Of a DNA stretch of 64,000 nucleotides, positions 55,551-64,000 are shown in pieces. The notes under the pieces were generated by a model, which did no database searches, had not been told where the DNA came from, and saw nothing but the letters and a program-made list of their open reading frames with translations. The position numbers and the translations under genes are program-made. Position 1 is the first letter of the stretch; each line of letters begins with the position of its first letter. The stretch lies in contig NZ_LT907842.1 of the NCBI RefSeq assembly GCF_900215245.1, forward strand, positions 1,984,001 through 2,048,000, read 5' to 3'. The stretch comes from Pseudomonas fluorescens (lineage in GTDB: Bacteria > Pseudomonadota > Gammaproteobacteria > Pseudomonadales > Pseudomonadaceae).

Positions 55551-56042
55551 TCAGGCGATGCGTGGGTCTGGATTGTCCAGCACGCTGTCTGTCTGCTCAG
55601 CACGGAATTTTTTCAGCACCGCATGGAACTGCGGGTGCTTGGCGCCCAGGATGCTGGCGGACAGCAACGCAGCATTGATCGCGCCGGCCTTGCCGATTGC
55701 CAGGGTGGCCACCGGAATACCGGCCGGCATCTGCACGATGGACAACAGCGAATCCACGCCCGAGAGCATCGACGACTGCACCGGCACACCGAGCACCGGC
55801 AGGTGGGTCTTGGCCGCACACATGCCTGGCAGGTGCGCCGCACCGCCGGCACCGGCGATGATCACCTCGATGCCACGGGATTCTGCTTCATCGGCATACT
55901 GGAACAGCAAATCCGGGGTGCGGTGGGCAGAGACCACTTTCACTTCATACGGAATGCCGAGTTTTTCCAGCATATCGGCGGTGTGGCTAAGGGTGGACCA
56001 ATCGGACTTGGAGCCCATGATCACGCCAACCAATGCACTCAT
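55551..56042 (-). CDS. purE: N5-CAIR mutase
   Basis: This 163-residue enzyme has the family motifs [21 protein letters not shown] at the start, [17 protein letters not shown] with the catalytic histidine, and [18 protein letters not shown]. It converts N5-CAIR to CAIR in purine synthesis. It is the first gene of purEK, behind a leader with a terminator-like hairpin. Confidence 0.97.
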   Translation of the reverse strand: MSALVGVIMGSKSDWSTLSHTADMLEKLGIPYEVKVVSAHRTPDLLFQYADEAESRGIEVIIAGAGGAAHLPGMCAAKTHLPVLGVPVQSSMLSGVDSLLSIVQMPAGIPVATLAIGKAGAINAALLSASILGAKHPQFHAVLKKFRAEQTDSVLDNPDPRIA

Positions 56043-56416
56043 CGTCGTGCCTCTTCTCTCTGGGCGCCCGCAGGCGCGTCAAAAAACAACAAGCCACGCG
56101 GGAAATCCGGCGTGGCTTGGTGTACGAATTAAGGCCGGTTAGACCGGCCGAAGGCCGCGCAGTATACCGTAATAATCCAGATAAACAGCCCCTTGGAAGA
56201 CCGCCCGTCACAGGCCTGACCAATCGCACAAACTGACTTAAAAGTCAGGCCGGCGCTGACGACGCTCCGAATGTGCTCGAAAGATCGAACAGCGTTCTTG
56301 AGCAACAATTTGTAGGAAATAAACACTTGAACACACATGTTAACAAGTAAGCGTTTTACATGCCCGGCGTGATTGATTTATTAAATAAGCCTTTGAGTCG
56401 ATAGAGAGCGCTAGTC
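56043..56416. other. Intergenic region between divergent purE and the orphan gene
   Basis: These 374 bases hold the purE leader (56043-56155) and an AT-richer part (56230-56416) before the orphan gene. In the latter I see no coding frame and no clear ribosome site except AGAGAGCG before the ATG at 56417. TATACT on the minus strand (56161-56166) is a fair -10 element for purE. Confidence 0.5.
56080..56149 (-). promoter_or_regulatory. Putative attenuator-like leader of purEK
   Basis: Read on the minus strand, a first stem GGCCGGT-CTA-ACCGGCC (56149-56133) is followed by a second stem AAGCCACGC / GCGTGGCTT (56118-56091) and then GTTGTTTTTTG. The second stem plus T run has the look of an intrinsic terminator placed 38 bases before the purE start, with the gene read from the same strand. 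The first stem overlaps another possible pairing (GGCC-GAA-GGCC). A terminator of an upstream gene is excluded because no minus-strand gene lies upstream. Confidence 0.5.
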
Positions 56417-57046
56417 ATGCAATCCATTCACAGATCACCCTTTGACTTCTGGCAAGTTGCAAAAGTTAACAGCCCTATACTTGCCAGCACTGAAAAAAAA
56501 CCTGTTGAAATACAAGTTATTTTGCATGAGAGCATCAGGCTTACTCAGTCGCAGGAAGACCGAATGCAAAAAAACTTCAACCTGATCCAGTCTGAATTTA
56601 AAAAATATGCTGGGCGCGAGGTCAAGTTCAACGTCGATCATTACTCACATCTGCGTGGCTTCAGCAAAGGCGGCGACAAGCTCAGCGACCTGAACTCACA
56701 GGTCGACTATTTGAAGCGCCAACAGAAGCAACACGCTACCGACAACTCGGAAGAACTCAAAAAATACTTGTTTATAACGCCAAAAAGTGAAGACGGTCAC
56801 CCTGGATCAGGCGCTCCGGGCTTGGACGCCGGCATTGCTGCATTGAATGACGACAGGGGAATTGCCCACGCCGTAGGGCTTATGTTCGGCGCCAAACCAA
56901 GCGACGCCGAAGTTAACTATCATTTCCCTTGGTGGTATGAAACTGTCATGAACGATAGTAGTGTTTCAACAATGCACGCAAACGATTACCGCTTCAGCGA
57001 TAAGAACCGAACAAACATCCGCACCTATCTAAGCAAGTTCAGCTGA
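56417..57046 (+). CDS. Orphan protein with degenerate metalloprotease-like segment
   Basis: This 209-residue protein has no signal peptide or membrane segment. The N-terminal half is polar and lysine-rich (KKPVEIQVILHESIRLTQSQ, then LKRQQKQHATDNSEELKKYL). Around residue 150 it reads DRGIAHAVGLMFGAKPSDAEVNYHFPWWYETVM. The pattern resembles zinc proteases with AHELGHxFGA...DAEV...WWYET, but the HExxH glutamate and second histidine are absent, so activity is doubtful. Base composition is clearly lower in GC than neighbouring genes, which suggests transfer. P. aeruginosa has adhA between purE and the LysR gene at this place. I cannot name the family. Confidence 0.7.
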   Translation: MQSIHRSPFDFWQVAKVNSPILASTEKKPVEIQVILHESIRLTQSQEDRMQKNFNLIQSEFKKYAGREVKFNVDHYSHLRGFSKGGDKLSDLNSQVDYLKRQQKQHATDNSEELKKYLFITPKSEDGHPGSGAPGLDAGIAALNDDRGIAHAVGLMFGAKPSDAEVNYHFPWWYETVMNDSSVSTMHANDYRFSDKNRTNIRTYLSKFS

Positions 57047-57091
57047 CACACCAGATGTACATCAGACGTCGGCGTCGGCGACTTCACCTGC

Positions 57092-58006
57092 TCATCCAGA
57101 AGTCGCCCCCGCAGCACCACCTTCAAGTTTACGCCACAACAACCGCACGTTCGCCTTGCGCACCAACGCGCAGCGATACAGACGAATCTCCAGCGGCACA
57201 TGCCATTGCGGGCCGCCGCACACCACCAGTTCACCGCGCGCCAGTTCGGCCCGCACGCTCAGTTGCGGCACCCAGGCAATGCCGAGGCCTTCCAGCGCCA
57301 TGCTCTTGAGGCTATCGGCCATGGCGGTTTCGTACACCGTGGTAAAACGCAGTGCGCGCTGGCGCAGCAACAGGTTCACCGAGCGCCCGAGAAATGCGCC
57401 GGCGCTGTAGGCCAGCAGCGGCACACTGCCCTCGCCTTCCAGGTCGAACAACGGCTTGCCCTCGGCATCGGCGGCGCACACCGGGAGCATTTCGGTATTG
57501 CCCAGGTGCAGCGACGGGAAGATCTCCGGATCCATCTGCATGGCGGCATCCGGGTCGTAGAACGCCAGCATCAAATCGCAGCCGCCCTCACGCAGGGCGT
57601 GCACGGCGTCACCGACGTTGGTGGCGACCAGTCGCGTGGCGATGTTCAGGCCTTCGTTGCGCAGTTGCGCGATCCAGCGTGGAAAGAAGCCCAATGCCAG
57701 GGAATGCGCCGCCGCCACTTGCATGACTTCGCCCTGCCCGCCTTCCAGGTGATGCAAATGGCGCAGCACTTCGCCGAGTTGCTCGACCACCGTGCGCGCA
57801 GTCACCAGGAACAACTGCCCCGCCGCCGTTAATTCGACTGGCGTGCGCGAGCGGTTGACCAAGGTCAAGCCCAGCGCAGCTTCCAGGCTGCGAATACGAC
57901 GGCTGAACGCCGGCTGGGTAACAAAGCGTCGCTCTGCCGCCTGGGAAAAGCTGCGGGTGGCCGCCAAGGCGCTGAAGTCTTCCAGCCATTTGCTCTCAAG
58001 GTTCAT
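57092..58006 (-). CDS. LysR-family transcriptional regulator divergent from aspA
   Basis: This 304-residue LysR protein has an N-terminal helix-turn-helix (LEDFSALAATRSFSQAAERRFVTQPAFSRRIRSLEAALGLTLVNR) and an effector domain with typical two-lobe pattern. The ATG at 58006 follows GGAGGAAGTG. It is divergent from aspA with 182 bases between, the classic layout of a LysR gene and its target, so control of aspA by an amino acid or dicarboxylate is likely but not shown. It corresponds in position to PA5428. Confidence 0.9.
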   Translation of the reverse strand: MNLESKWLEDFSALAATRSFSQAAERRFVTQPAFSRRIRSLEAALGLTLVNRSRTPVELTAAGQLFLVTARTVVEQLGEVLRHLHHLEGGQGEVMQVAAAHSLALGFFPRWIAQLRNEGLNIATRLVATNVGDAVHALREGGCDLMLAFYDPDAAMQMDPEIFPSLHLGNTEMLPVCAADAEGKPLFDLEGEGSVPLLAYSAGAFLGRSVNLLLRQRALRFTTVYETAMADSLKSMALEGLGIAWVPQLSVRAELARGELVVCGGPQWHVPLEIRLYRCALVRKANVRLLWRKLEGGAAGATSG

Positions 58007-58188
58007 CACTTCCTCCCACGGGTATGCACCATTTTGGCACACACGCCCGCCATGATAGCTGGGTCACACCTTCATTATGCCGTTTGTGCATAGGCCAGTG
58101 TTTAACAGCATTGGCCCAAAAACTCCCACAAGCCTAGCATTCACAGCGTTCCGGCCTGTTCCGGGTCCATATCGAGATGATTTCCGTC
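58007..58188. promoter_or_regulatory. Divergent promoter region LysR gene / aspA
   Basis: This gap of 182 bases probably carries LysR binding sites (T-N11-A type). I did not find a dyad convincing enough to fix coordinates. It contains AT-richer stretches (TTCATTATGCCGTTTGTGCA) suited to promoters. Confidence 0.4.
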
Positions 58189-59613
<1,425 letters not shown>

Positions 59614-60004
59614 CGTTTGTTGCACTGCTCACCAGGATGAGGGACTAGACACCTCTCACCTTTTGAGGGCCTGAAGGCTCGTTCTTCAGGCCCTTTTTTT
59701 TGCCTCAAGGTTGTGAAATGACGCCCATAAAAAATCCAATAACGCCCTACAAACCCTCCTTGCCTGCAATAGCTTGGCTGAAACCTTTAATCGCCCCGTG
59801 CAGACGGATCACGCTCGCCTAGGTATAGTGCCGCCCCTCTTCGCGTCTGCGGCCGTCGGTAACGAGGCCCGGATACAACGCGAAAGCGCATGAATAACAA
59901 CACCCGCAAAAGGATTGGGGCGAAGCGTCGTGCACTGCCTGGTGCCGAGCGACGCGTCGGACCGTCCTGCGTTTGCCATTAGAAAAATCAGCGAGGAACA
60001 CTCC
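59614..60004. other. Intergenic region aspA to AGCS symporter gene
   Basis: This gap of 391 bases begins with the aspA terminator. The rest (59702-60004) should contain the symporter promoter; TATAGT at 59824-59829 is a possible -10 element, without a good -35. The frame open before the symporter start is not protein-like. Confidence 0.5.
59667..59701 (+). terminator. Intrinsic terminator of aspA
   Basis: GGGCCTGAAG and CTTCAGGCCC pair around GCTCGTT, followed by eight T. It lies 53 bases after the aspA stop. It is the clearest terminator in the window. Confidence 0.95.
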
Positions 60005-61456
60005 ATGCTCGAAGTCATCAACGACTTCCTCTCAGGGAAAGTACTGATCGTGCTCATTGTCGGGCTCGGCGGTTATTTCACGATCCGCTCGCGTTTCGTT
60101 CAATTGCGTCACTTTTTCCACATGTTCTCGGTGTTTAAAGACAGCCTGAAGAGCAGCGCCGGCCAACTCAGCTCGTTCCAGGCGCTGATGCTCAGCCTGG
60201 CCGGCCGCGTCGGTGCCGGTAACATCGCCGGTGTCGGCATTGCCGTCACCCTGGGTGGCCCGGGTGCCGTGTTCTGGATGTGGGTCACCGCGCTGGTGGG
60301 CATGTCTTCGAGCTTCATCGAATGCTCCCTCGGCCAGCTGTATAAGCGCACCGACGCTGAAGGCACCTACCGTGGTGGCCCGGCCTACTACATCCAGCAC
60401 GGCCTGCATAAGCGCTGGCTGGGTATGGTCATGGCGTTCCTGTTGCTGGTGACCTTCGGTTTCGCCTTCAACGGCCTGCAAGCCCACGCCGTGACCCACT
60501 CGCTGAACAATGCTTTTGGCCTCGACACCACCTACACCGGCCTCGCGCTGGCGGTATTGCTGGGCCTGGTGTTCATCGGCGGGATCAAGCGTATCGCCTC
60601 GATCGCCGACCTGCTGGTGCCGGTCAAGACCCTGGTCTACATCGCCGTGACCCTCTACGTGATCGTGCTGCAATTCGACCACGTGCCGGCCATGCTCGCG
60701 ACCATCGTCAAGAGCGCTTTCGGTCTCGACCAAGCCTTCGGTGGCCTGGTGGGCAGCGCAATCATCATGGGTGTGAAACACGGCGTGTTCGCCAACGAAG
60801 CCGGTTTGGGCAGTGCGCCTAACGTGGCCGCCGTGGCCTCGGTCGAACACCCGATCGCACAAGGCGTGGTACAGGCATTCAGCGTGTTCCTCGATACCTT
60901 CGTGATCTGCACCTGCACCGCGTTGCTGATCCTGCTCTCCGGTTTCTACACCCCAGGCTTTGAAGGCGACGGCATTGCCCTGACCCAGAACTCCCTGGCA
61001 GCCGTGGTCGGCGACTGGGGCCGCATGTTCATCTCGGTGGCCCTGGCGTTGTTCGTGTTCACCTCGATCATGTACAACTACTACCTCGGCGAGAGCAACC
61101 TGCGCTTCCTGGTCGGCAACAACCGCAAGGTGCTGATGGGCTACCGTGCGCTGGTGCTGGTGCTGATTTTCTGGGGTTCCATCGAGAACCTGAGCACCGT
61201 GTTCGCCTTCGCCGACATCACCATGACCCTGCTGGCGTTCGTCAACCTGTTCGCCCTGGCGTTCCTGTTCAAGATCGCCATGCGCATCCTGAATGACTAC
61301 GATGGCCAACGTGCGGCAGGCATCAAGACGCCAGTGTTCGATTCCAGCAAGTTCCCTGACCTGGACCTGGACCGCAAAGCGTGGCCGGCAAACCCGGCGA
61401 CGCCTGAGCCTGGCGCTCAAGCATCGGCTGAACTGAACGCTCAAGCGCAACGCTGA
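60005..61456 (+). CDS. Sodium:alanine/glycine symporter (AGCS family)
   Basis: This 483-residue transporter has about ten membrane segments and the family motifs FQALMLSLAGRVGAGNIAGVGIAVTLGGPGAVFWMW near residue 60 and GVKHGVFANEAGLGSAPNVAA near 255. It imports alanine, glycine or a related amino acid with sodium. The ATG at 60005 (MLEVINDFLSGKVLIVLIVG) follows GAGGAACA; the longer frame reads non-family sequence. The hydrophilic C-terminal tail (about 455-483) is alanine/glutamine-rich. Confidence 0.93.
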   Translation: MLEVINDFLSGKVLIVLIVGLGGYFTIRSRFVQLRHFFHMFSVFKDSLKSSAGQLSSFQALMLSLAGRVGAGNIAGVGIAVTLGGPGAVFWMWVTALVGMSSSFIECSLGQLYKRTDAEGTYRGGPAYYIQHGLHKRWLGMVMAFLLLVTFGFAFNGLQAHAVTHSLNNAFGLDTTYTGLALAVLLGLVFIGGIKRIASIADLLVPVKTLVYIAVTLYVIVLQFDHVPAMLATIVKSAFGLDQAFGGLVGSAIIMGVKHGVFANEAGLGSAPNVAAVASVEHPIAQGVVQAFSVFLDTFVICTCTALLILLSGFYTPGFEGDGIALTQNSLAAVVGDWGRMFISVALALFVFTSIMYNYYLGESNLRFLVGNNRKVLMGYRALVLVLIFWGSIENLSTVFAFADITMTLLAFVNLFALAFLFKIAMRILNDYDGQRAAGIKTPVFDSSKFPDLDLDRKAWPANPATPEPGAQASAELNAQAQR

Positions 61457-61480
61457 GCGTAGAAAGCCTAGATAGATGAC

Positions 61481-61526
61481 ACGCCGCCCGGCCTTGGGCA
61501 TGCTCTGGGCCCGGCGGCGTTTTTCG
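61481..61526 (+). terminator. Terminator after the AGCS symporter gene
   Basis: ACGCCGCC and GGCGGCGT pair, extended by near-complementary CGGCC/GGGCCC, followed by TTTTTCGTT. It lies 24 bases after the symporter stop and 17 bases before the asparaginase start, so the asparaginase is probably read partly by readthrough or from a promoter inside this region. Confidence 0.85.
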
Positions 61527-61542
61527 TTCAGGAGAATTCTCG

Positions 61543-62520
61543 ATGTCCAAAGCTAACAACATCATGGTGCTCTACACCGGCGGTACCATCGGCATGCAGG
61601 CCAGCGCCAACGGCCTGGCCCCGGCTTCCGGTTTCGAAGCACGTATGCGCGAACAGATTGCCGACCTGCCAGTGCCTGCCTGGCGCTTCCGGGAAATGGC
61701 GCCGCTGATCGACAGCGCCAACATGACCCCCGCCTACTGGCAGCGCCTGCGCACCGCTGTGATTGAAGCCGTGGACGACGGCTGCGACGCCGTGCTGATC
61801 CTGCACGGCACCGACACCCTGGCCTACAGCGCGGCGGCGATGAGTTTCCAACTGCTCGGCCTGCCGGCGCCGGTTGTGTTCACCGGTTCCATGCTGCCTG
61901 CCGGCGTGCCCGACAGCGATGCCTGGGAAAACGTCAGCGGCGCCCTGCTGGCATTGGGCGAAGGCCTTGCACCAGGTGTGCAGCTGTACTTCCACGGCGC
62001 ACTGATGGCACCGACCCGATGCGCGAAGATTCGCAGCTTTGGTCGCCATCCATTTGCCGCCTTGCAGCGCAATGGCGGCGTAGCCAAGGCCGATGCACTG
62101 CCGCCCGCCCTGGATTACCGCCAACCCAAAGCGCTGGCCAACGTCGGCGTGCTGCCGCTGGTGCCGGGTATCGCCGCCGCGCAACTGGACGCACTGATCG
62201 ACAGCGGTATTCAGGCGTTGGTGCTGGAATGCTTCGGCAGCGGCACCGGGCCGAGCGATAACCCGGCGTTCCTCGCCAGCCTCAAGCGCGCGCAGGCCCT
62301 GGGCGTGGTCGTGGTGGCGATCACCCAATGCCATGAAGGTGGCGTGGAACTCGACGTCTACGAGGCCGGCAGCCGTCTGCGCGGTGTGGGCGTGCTGTCC
62401 GGTGGCGGCATGACCCGCGAAGCGGTATTCGGCAAGCTGCAGGTGCTGCTGGGTGCCGGGCTGGCGACCAACGAGGTCCGCCGCCTGGTGGAACTGGACC
62501 TGTGCGGCGAACTGAGCTGA
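61543..62520 (+). CDS. ansA: L-asparaginase, type I (cytoplasmic)
   Basis: This 325-residue enzyme has the two threonine motifs: YTGGTIGMQ near residue 11 (first catalytic Thr) and ILHGTDTLAYSAAAMSF near 86 (second catalytic Thr with Asp). Without a signal peptide it is the cytoplasmic type. It converts asparagine to aspartate, which AspA nearby turns into fumarate. The start at 61543 follows AGGAGAATTCTCG. Confidence 0.92.
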   Translation: MSKANNIMVLYTGGTIGMQASANGLAPASGFEARMREQIADLPVPAWRFREMAPLIDSANMTPAYWQRLRTAVIEAVDDGCDAVLILHGTDTLAYSAAAMSFQLLGLPAPVVFTGSMLPAGVPDSDAWENVSGALLALGEGLAPGVQLYFHGALMAPTRCAKIRSFGRHPFAALQRNGGVAKADALPPALDYRQPKALANVGVLPLVPGIAAAQLDALIDSGIQALVLECFGSGTGPSDNPAFLASLKRAQALGVVVVAITQCHEGGVELDVYEAGSRLRGVGVLSGGGMTREAVFGKLQVLLGAGLATNEVRRLVELDLCGELS

Positions 62521-62540
62521 CCGGCATGTAACTTGCTCCA

Positions 62541-62565
62541 CTTCCAGCCATCCCCTGGCTGGAAG
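62541..62565 (+). promoter_or_regulatory. Stem-loop overlapping the AraC-gene ribosome site
   Basis: CTTCCAGCCA and TGGCTGGAAG pair around TCCCC. The only Shine-Dalgarno-like element of the following gene (GGAAG, 5 bases before its ATG) is in the right arm. It may serve as asparaginase terminator, but no T run follows, and it should mask the ribosome site. Confidence 0.5.
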
Positions 62566-62570
62566 TTCCC

Positions 62571-63563
62571 ATGCTGCACTCCCACCTCACCACCCTCAAT
62601 GCCGTTTCCCTGGTGCTCAGCACGTTCAAGGCCGAAGGCTTGCCCTTTGAAGCGCTGCTCGCCGGCAGTGGCATCTGTGCGGCGGACTTGAGCCGCGCCG
62701 ATACGCGCATCACCACCAATCAGGAAATGCGCGTATGCGCCAACGCCGTGGCCCTGCGCCGGGATGTGGGCCTGGAGTTGGGCCGCCGGATGCATGTCTC
62801 GGCCTACGGCATGCTCGGTTACGCCTTGCTCACCAGTGCCACCTTCGGTGACGCTTTGCGCCTGGCGTTGCGTTATCCGGCGCTGCTGGGAACACTTTTC
62901 GAGCTCAGCCTTGAAGAAGACGCTGAGCGTATCTGGTTCACCGCCAGCGACTACCGGGAAACCCCGAGCCTTGCGATGTTCAACGTTGAACTGTGCCTGG
63001 CGTCGCTGAAGGTCATCTGCGACGACTTGCTCGGCCAACCACTGCCGCTGCTCGCCGCGCGCTTTGAGCACAGCGCACCGGATTATCAGGCGCGCTACGG
63101 CGAGTGCTTTGCCTGCTCGCTGCAGTTTGAAACCACCACCAACGCGTTTGCCTTCGACAAACGCTGGTTGGACCACCCTTTGCCTCTGGCCGACGCGATC
63201 ACTCACCAGGCCATGGCCGAGCGTTGCCGCAAACAGAACCTGGAATTCACCGGTCGCCAGGCCTGGCTTGGCAGAATCCGCCAACTGCTTGCCAACCAAC
63301 TCAGCGCGGCGCCCGGGATTGAAGGCCTGGCCGAACAGATGAACTGCTCGGCCCGTACCCTGCGTCGACACCTGCATGATCTGGGCTGCAGCTACCAGGA
63401 GCTGCTCGACGAGTTGCGCTTTGAGCGAGCCAAGCAATGGCTGGCCGACGATGAACTGCCCATCTACCGGATCGCCGAGCAACTCGGCTTCAGCGAAACC
63501 GCCAGTTTTCGGCATGCCTTCGTGCGCTGGAGCGGCGTGGCGCCCAGCCAGTTCCGGCCCTGA
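62571..63563 (+). CDS. AraC-family regulator of the OruR/Arac-ligand-binding type
   Basis: This 330-residue regulator has an N-terminal 'arabinose-binding domain of AraC-like' (Arabinose_bd) region (about 15-205, with GRRMHVSAYGMLGYALLTSATFGDALRLALRY) and a C-terminal double helix-turn-helix (about 230-330, with GLAEQMNCSARTLRRHLHDLG and RIAEQLGFSETASFRHAFVRWSG). This domain pair is found in OruR and similar regulators of amino-acid catabolism. It lies between the asparaginase gene and the acetylpolyamine amidohydrolase gene and may control either; the effector is unknown. Confidence 0.88.
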   Translation: MLHSHLTTLNAVSLVLSTFKAEGLPFEALLAGSGICAADLSRADTRITTNQEMRVCANAVALRRDVGLELGRRMHVSAYGMLGYALLTSATFGDALRLALRYPALLGTLFELSLEEDAERIWFTASDYRETPSLAMFNVELCLASLKVICDDLLGQPLPLLAARFEHSAPDYQARYGECFACSLQFETTTNAFAFDKRWLDHPLPLADAITHQAMAERCRKQNLEFTGRQAWLGRIRQLLANQLSAAPGIEGLAEQMNCSARTLRRHLHDLGCSYQELLDELRFERAKQWLADDELPIYRIAEQLGFSETASFRHAFVRWSGVAPSQFRP

Positions 63564-63716
63564 TGCCAGTTGAAGGCGCATGGCCGCGCCATTTCGGGGC
63601 GAATTGAGGACAGACAATTTGGCCAGATTTATCCCCTTTTGGCCGCTCCTGCCGTTCTCTTAAAACCCGCCCGCCGCAAGACTGCATCCACCGATACAGC
63701 CTGCGGAGAACAATAA

Positions 63717-64000
63717 ATGCTGACGATCTACTCGGACGATCACCACCTGCATCACGGCCGTTGCGAATTGATGGACGGGCGACTGATGCCCTGCTTCGAA
63801 ATGCCATCGCGCGCCGACCATGTGTTGCAACGGGTCAAGGACCGCGACCTGGGCCCGGTTCAGGCGCCGCAGGACTTTGGCCTGGCACCACTGCAACGCA
63901 TTCACAGCCGCGACTACCTCGACTTCTTCAAGGGTGCCTGGGCGCGCTGGACCGAGTTCGGCCAGGACGGCGACTTGCTGCCCTACACCTGGCCTGCCCG
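63717..64000 (+). CDS. Acetylpolyamine amidohydrolase (histone deacetylase family), N-terminal part
   Basis: The first 94 residues are present, with MLTIYSDDHHLHHGRCELMDGRLMPCFEMPSRADHVL, the start of bacterial acetylpolyamine amidohydrolases (AphA/AphB of P. aeruginosa). The rest of the enzyme, including the zinc site, lies beyond the window edge. It should release acetate from acetylated polyamines such as acetylputrescine or acetylcadaverine. The ATG at 63717 follows CGGAGAACAATAA. The 153-base gap before it holds no gene. Confidence 0.88.
   Translation, partial: MLTIYSDDHHLHHGRCELMDGRLMPCFEMPSRADHVLQRVKDRDLGPVQAPQDFGLAPLQRIHSRDYLDFFKGAWARWTEFGQDGDLLPYTWPA

Overview
The window is a piece of chromosome from a fluorescent pseudomonad, most likely the Pseudomonas fluorescens group. 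The GC-rich codon use fits this. So do the gene order hupA / rubredoxin reductase / rubredoxin / ubiC-ubiA / phoB-phoR / CBS protein / response regulator / phoU-pstBACS / MFS transporter and the purK-purE / LysR / aspA block, both of which are known from P. aeruginosa. Several long palindromic intergenic repeats of the GTGGGAGCGGGCTTGCTCGCGAA (REPIN) type also fit.

Region 1 (1-27 kb) is a complete type VI secretion locus of the HSI-I kind, built as two divergent arms around a 406-bp control region at 14366-14771. The minus arm reads fha-tssJ-tssK-tssL-tssM-tagF-pppA-ppkA-tagT-tagS-(tagR, cut by the window edge). It encodes the membrane complex, part of the baseplate and the threonine-phosphorylation switch (PpkA kinase, PppA phosphatase, Fha, TagF, TagTSR sensor). 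The plus arm reads tssA-tssB-tssC-hcp-tssE-tssF-tssG-clpV-vgrG and encodes the sheath, tube, remaining baseplate, recycling ATPase and spike. No tagJ gene lies between hcp and tssE. Many genes overlap by 1-4 bases, which suggests translational coupling.

Region 2 (26.7-34 kb) is the effector island of that system: a DcrB/DUF1795 (Eag-type) chaperone, a 1462-residue PAAR-Rhs effector with a histidine-rich putative nuclease tip, and a candidate immunity gene. A second, displaced Rhs C-terminal module follows. It is a mosaic of pieces of the first Rhs gene, carries a different tip (HNH nuclease-like) and has its own overlapping immunity gene with four cysteine knuckles. A 190-bp stretch is almost identical in the two Rhs copies. 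I regard this as the most interesting part of the window.

Region 3 (34-51.5 kb) is housekeeping plus the phosphate regulon: HU, rubredoxin electron transfer, the first two steps of ubiquinone synthesis, PhoB/PhoR, the Pst transporter and PhoU. Pho-box-like heptamer repeats with 11-bp periodicity lie upstream of phoB, pstC and pstS. An MHS-type MFS transporter follows pstS.

Region 4 (51.5-64 kb) holds an acyl-CoA thioesterase, a hexose-6-phosphate mutarotase, a DUF3299 protein, a GlsB/YeaQ membrane protein, purEK behind a terminator-like leader hairpin, an AT-richer orphan gene with a degenerate metalloprotease-like motif, and an aspartate module (LysR regulator, aspA, AGCS amino-acid symporter, type I asparaginase). 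It ends with an AraC regulator and the start of an acetylpolyamine amidohydrolase. I saw no tRNA, rRNA, CRISPR array, insertion sequence or prophage.
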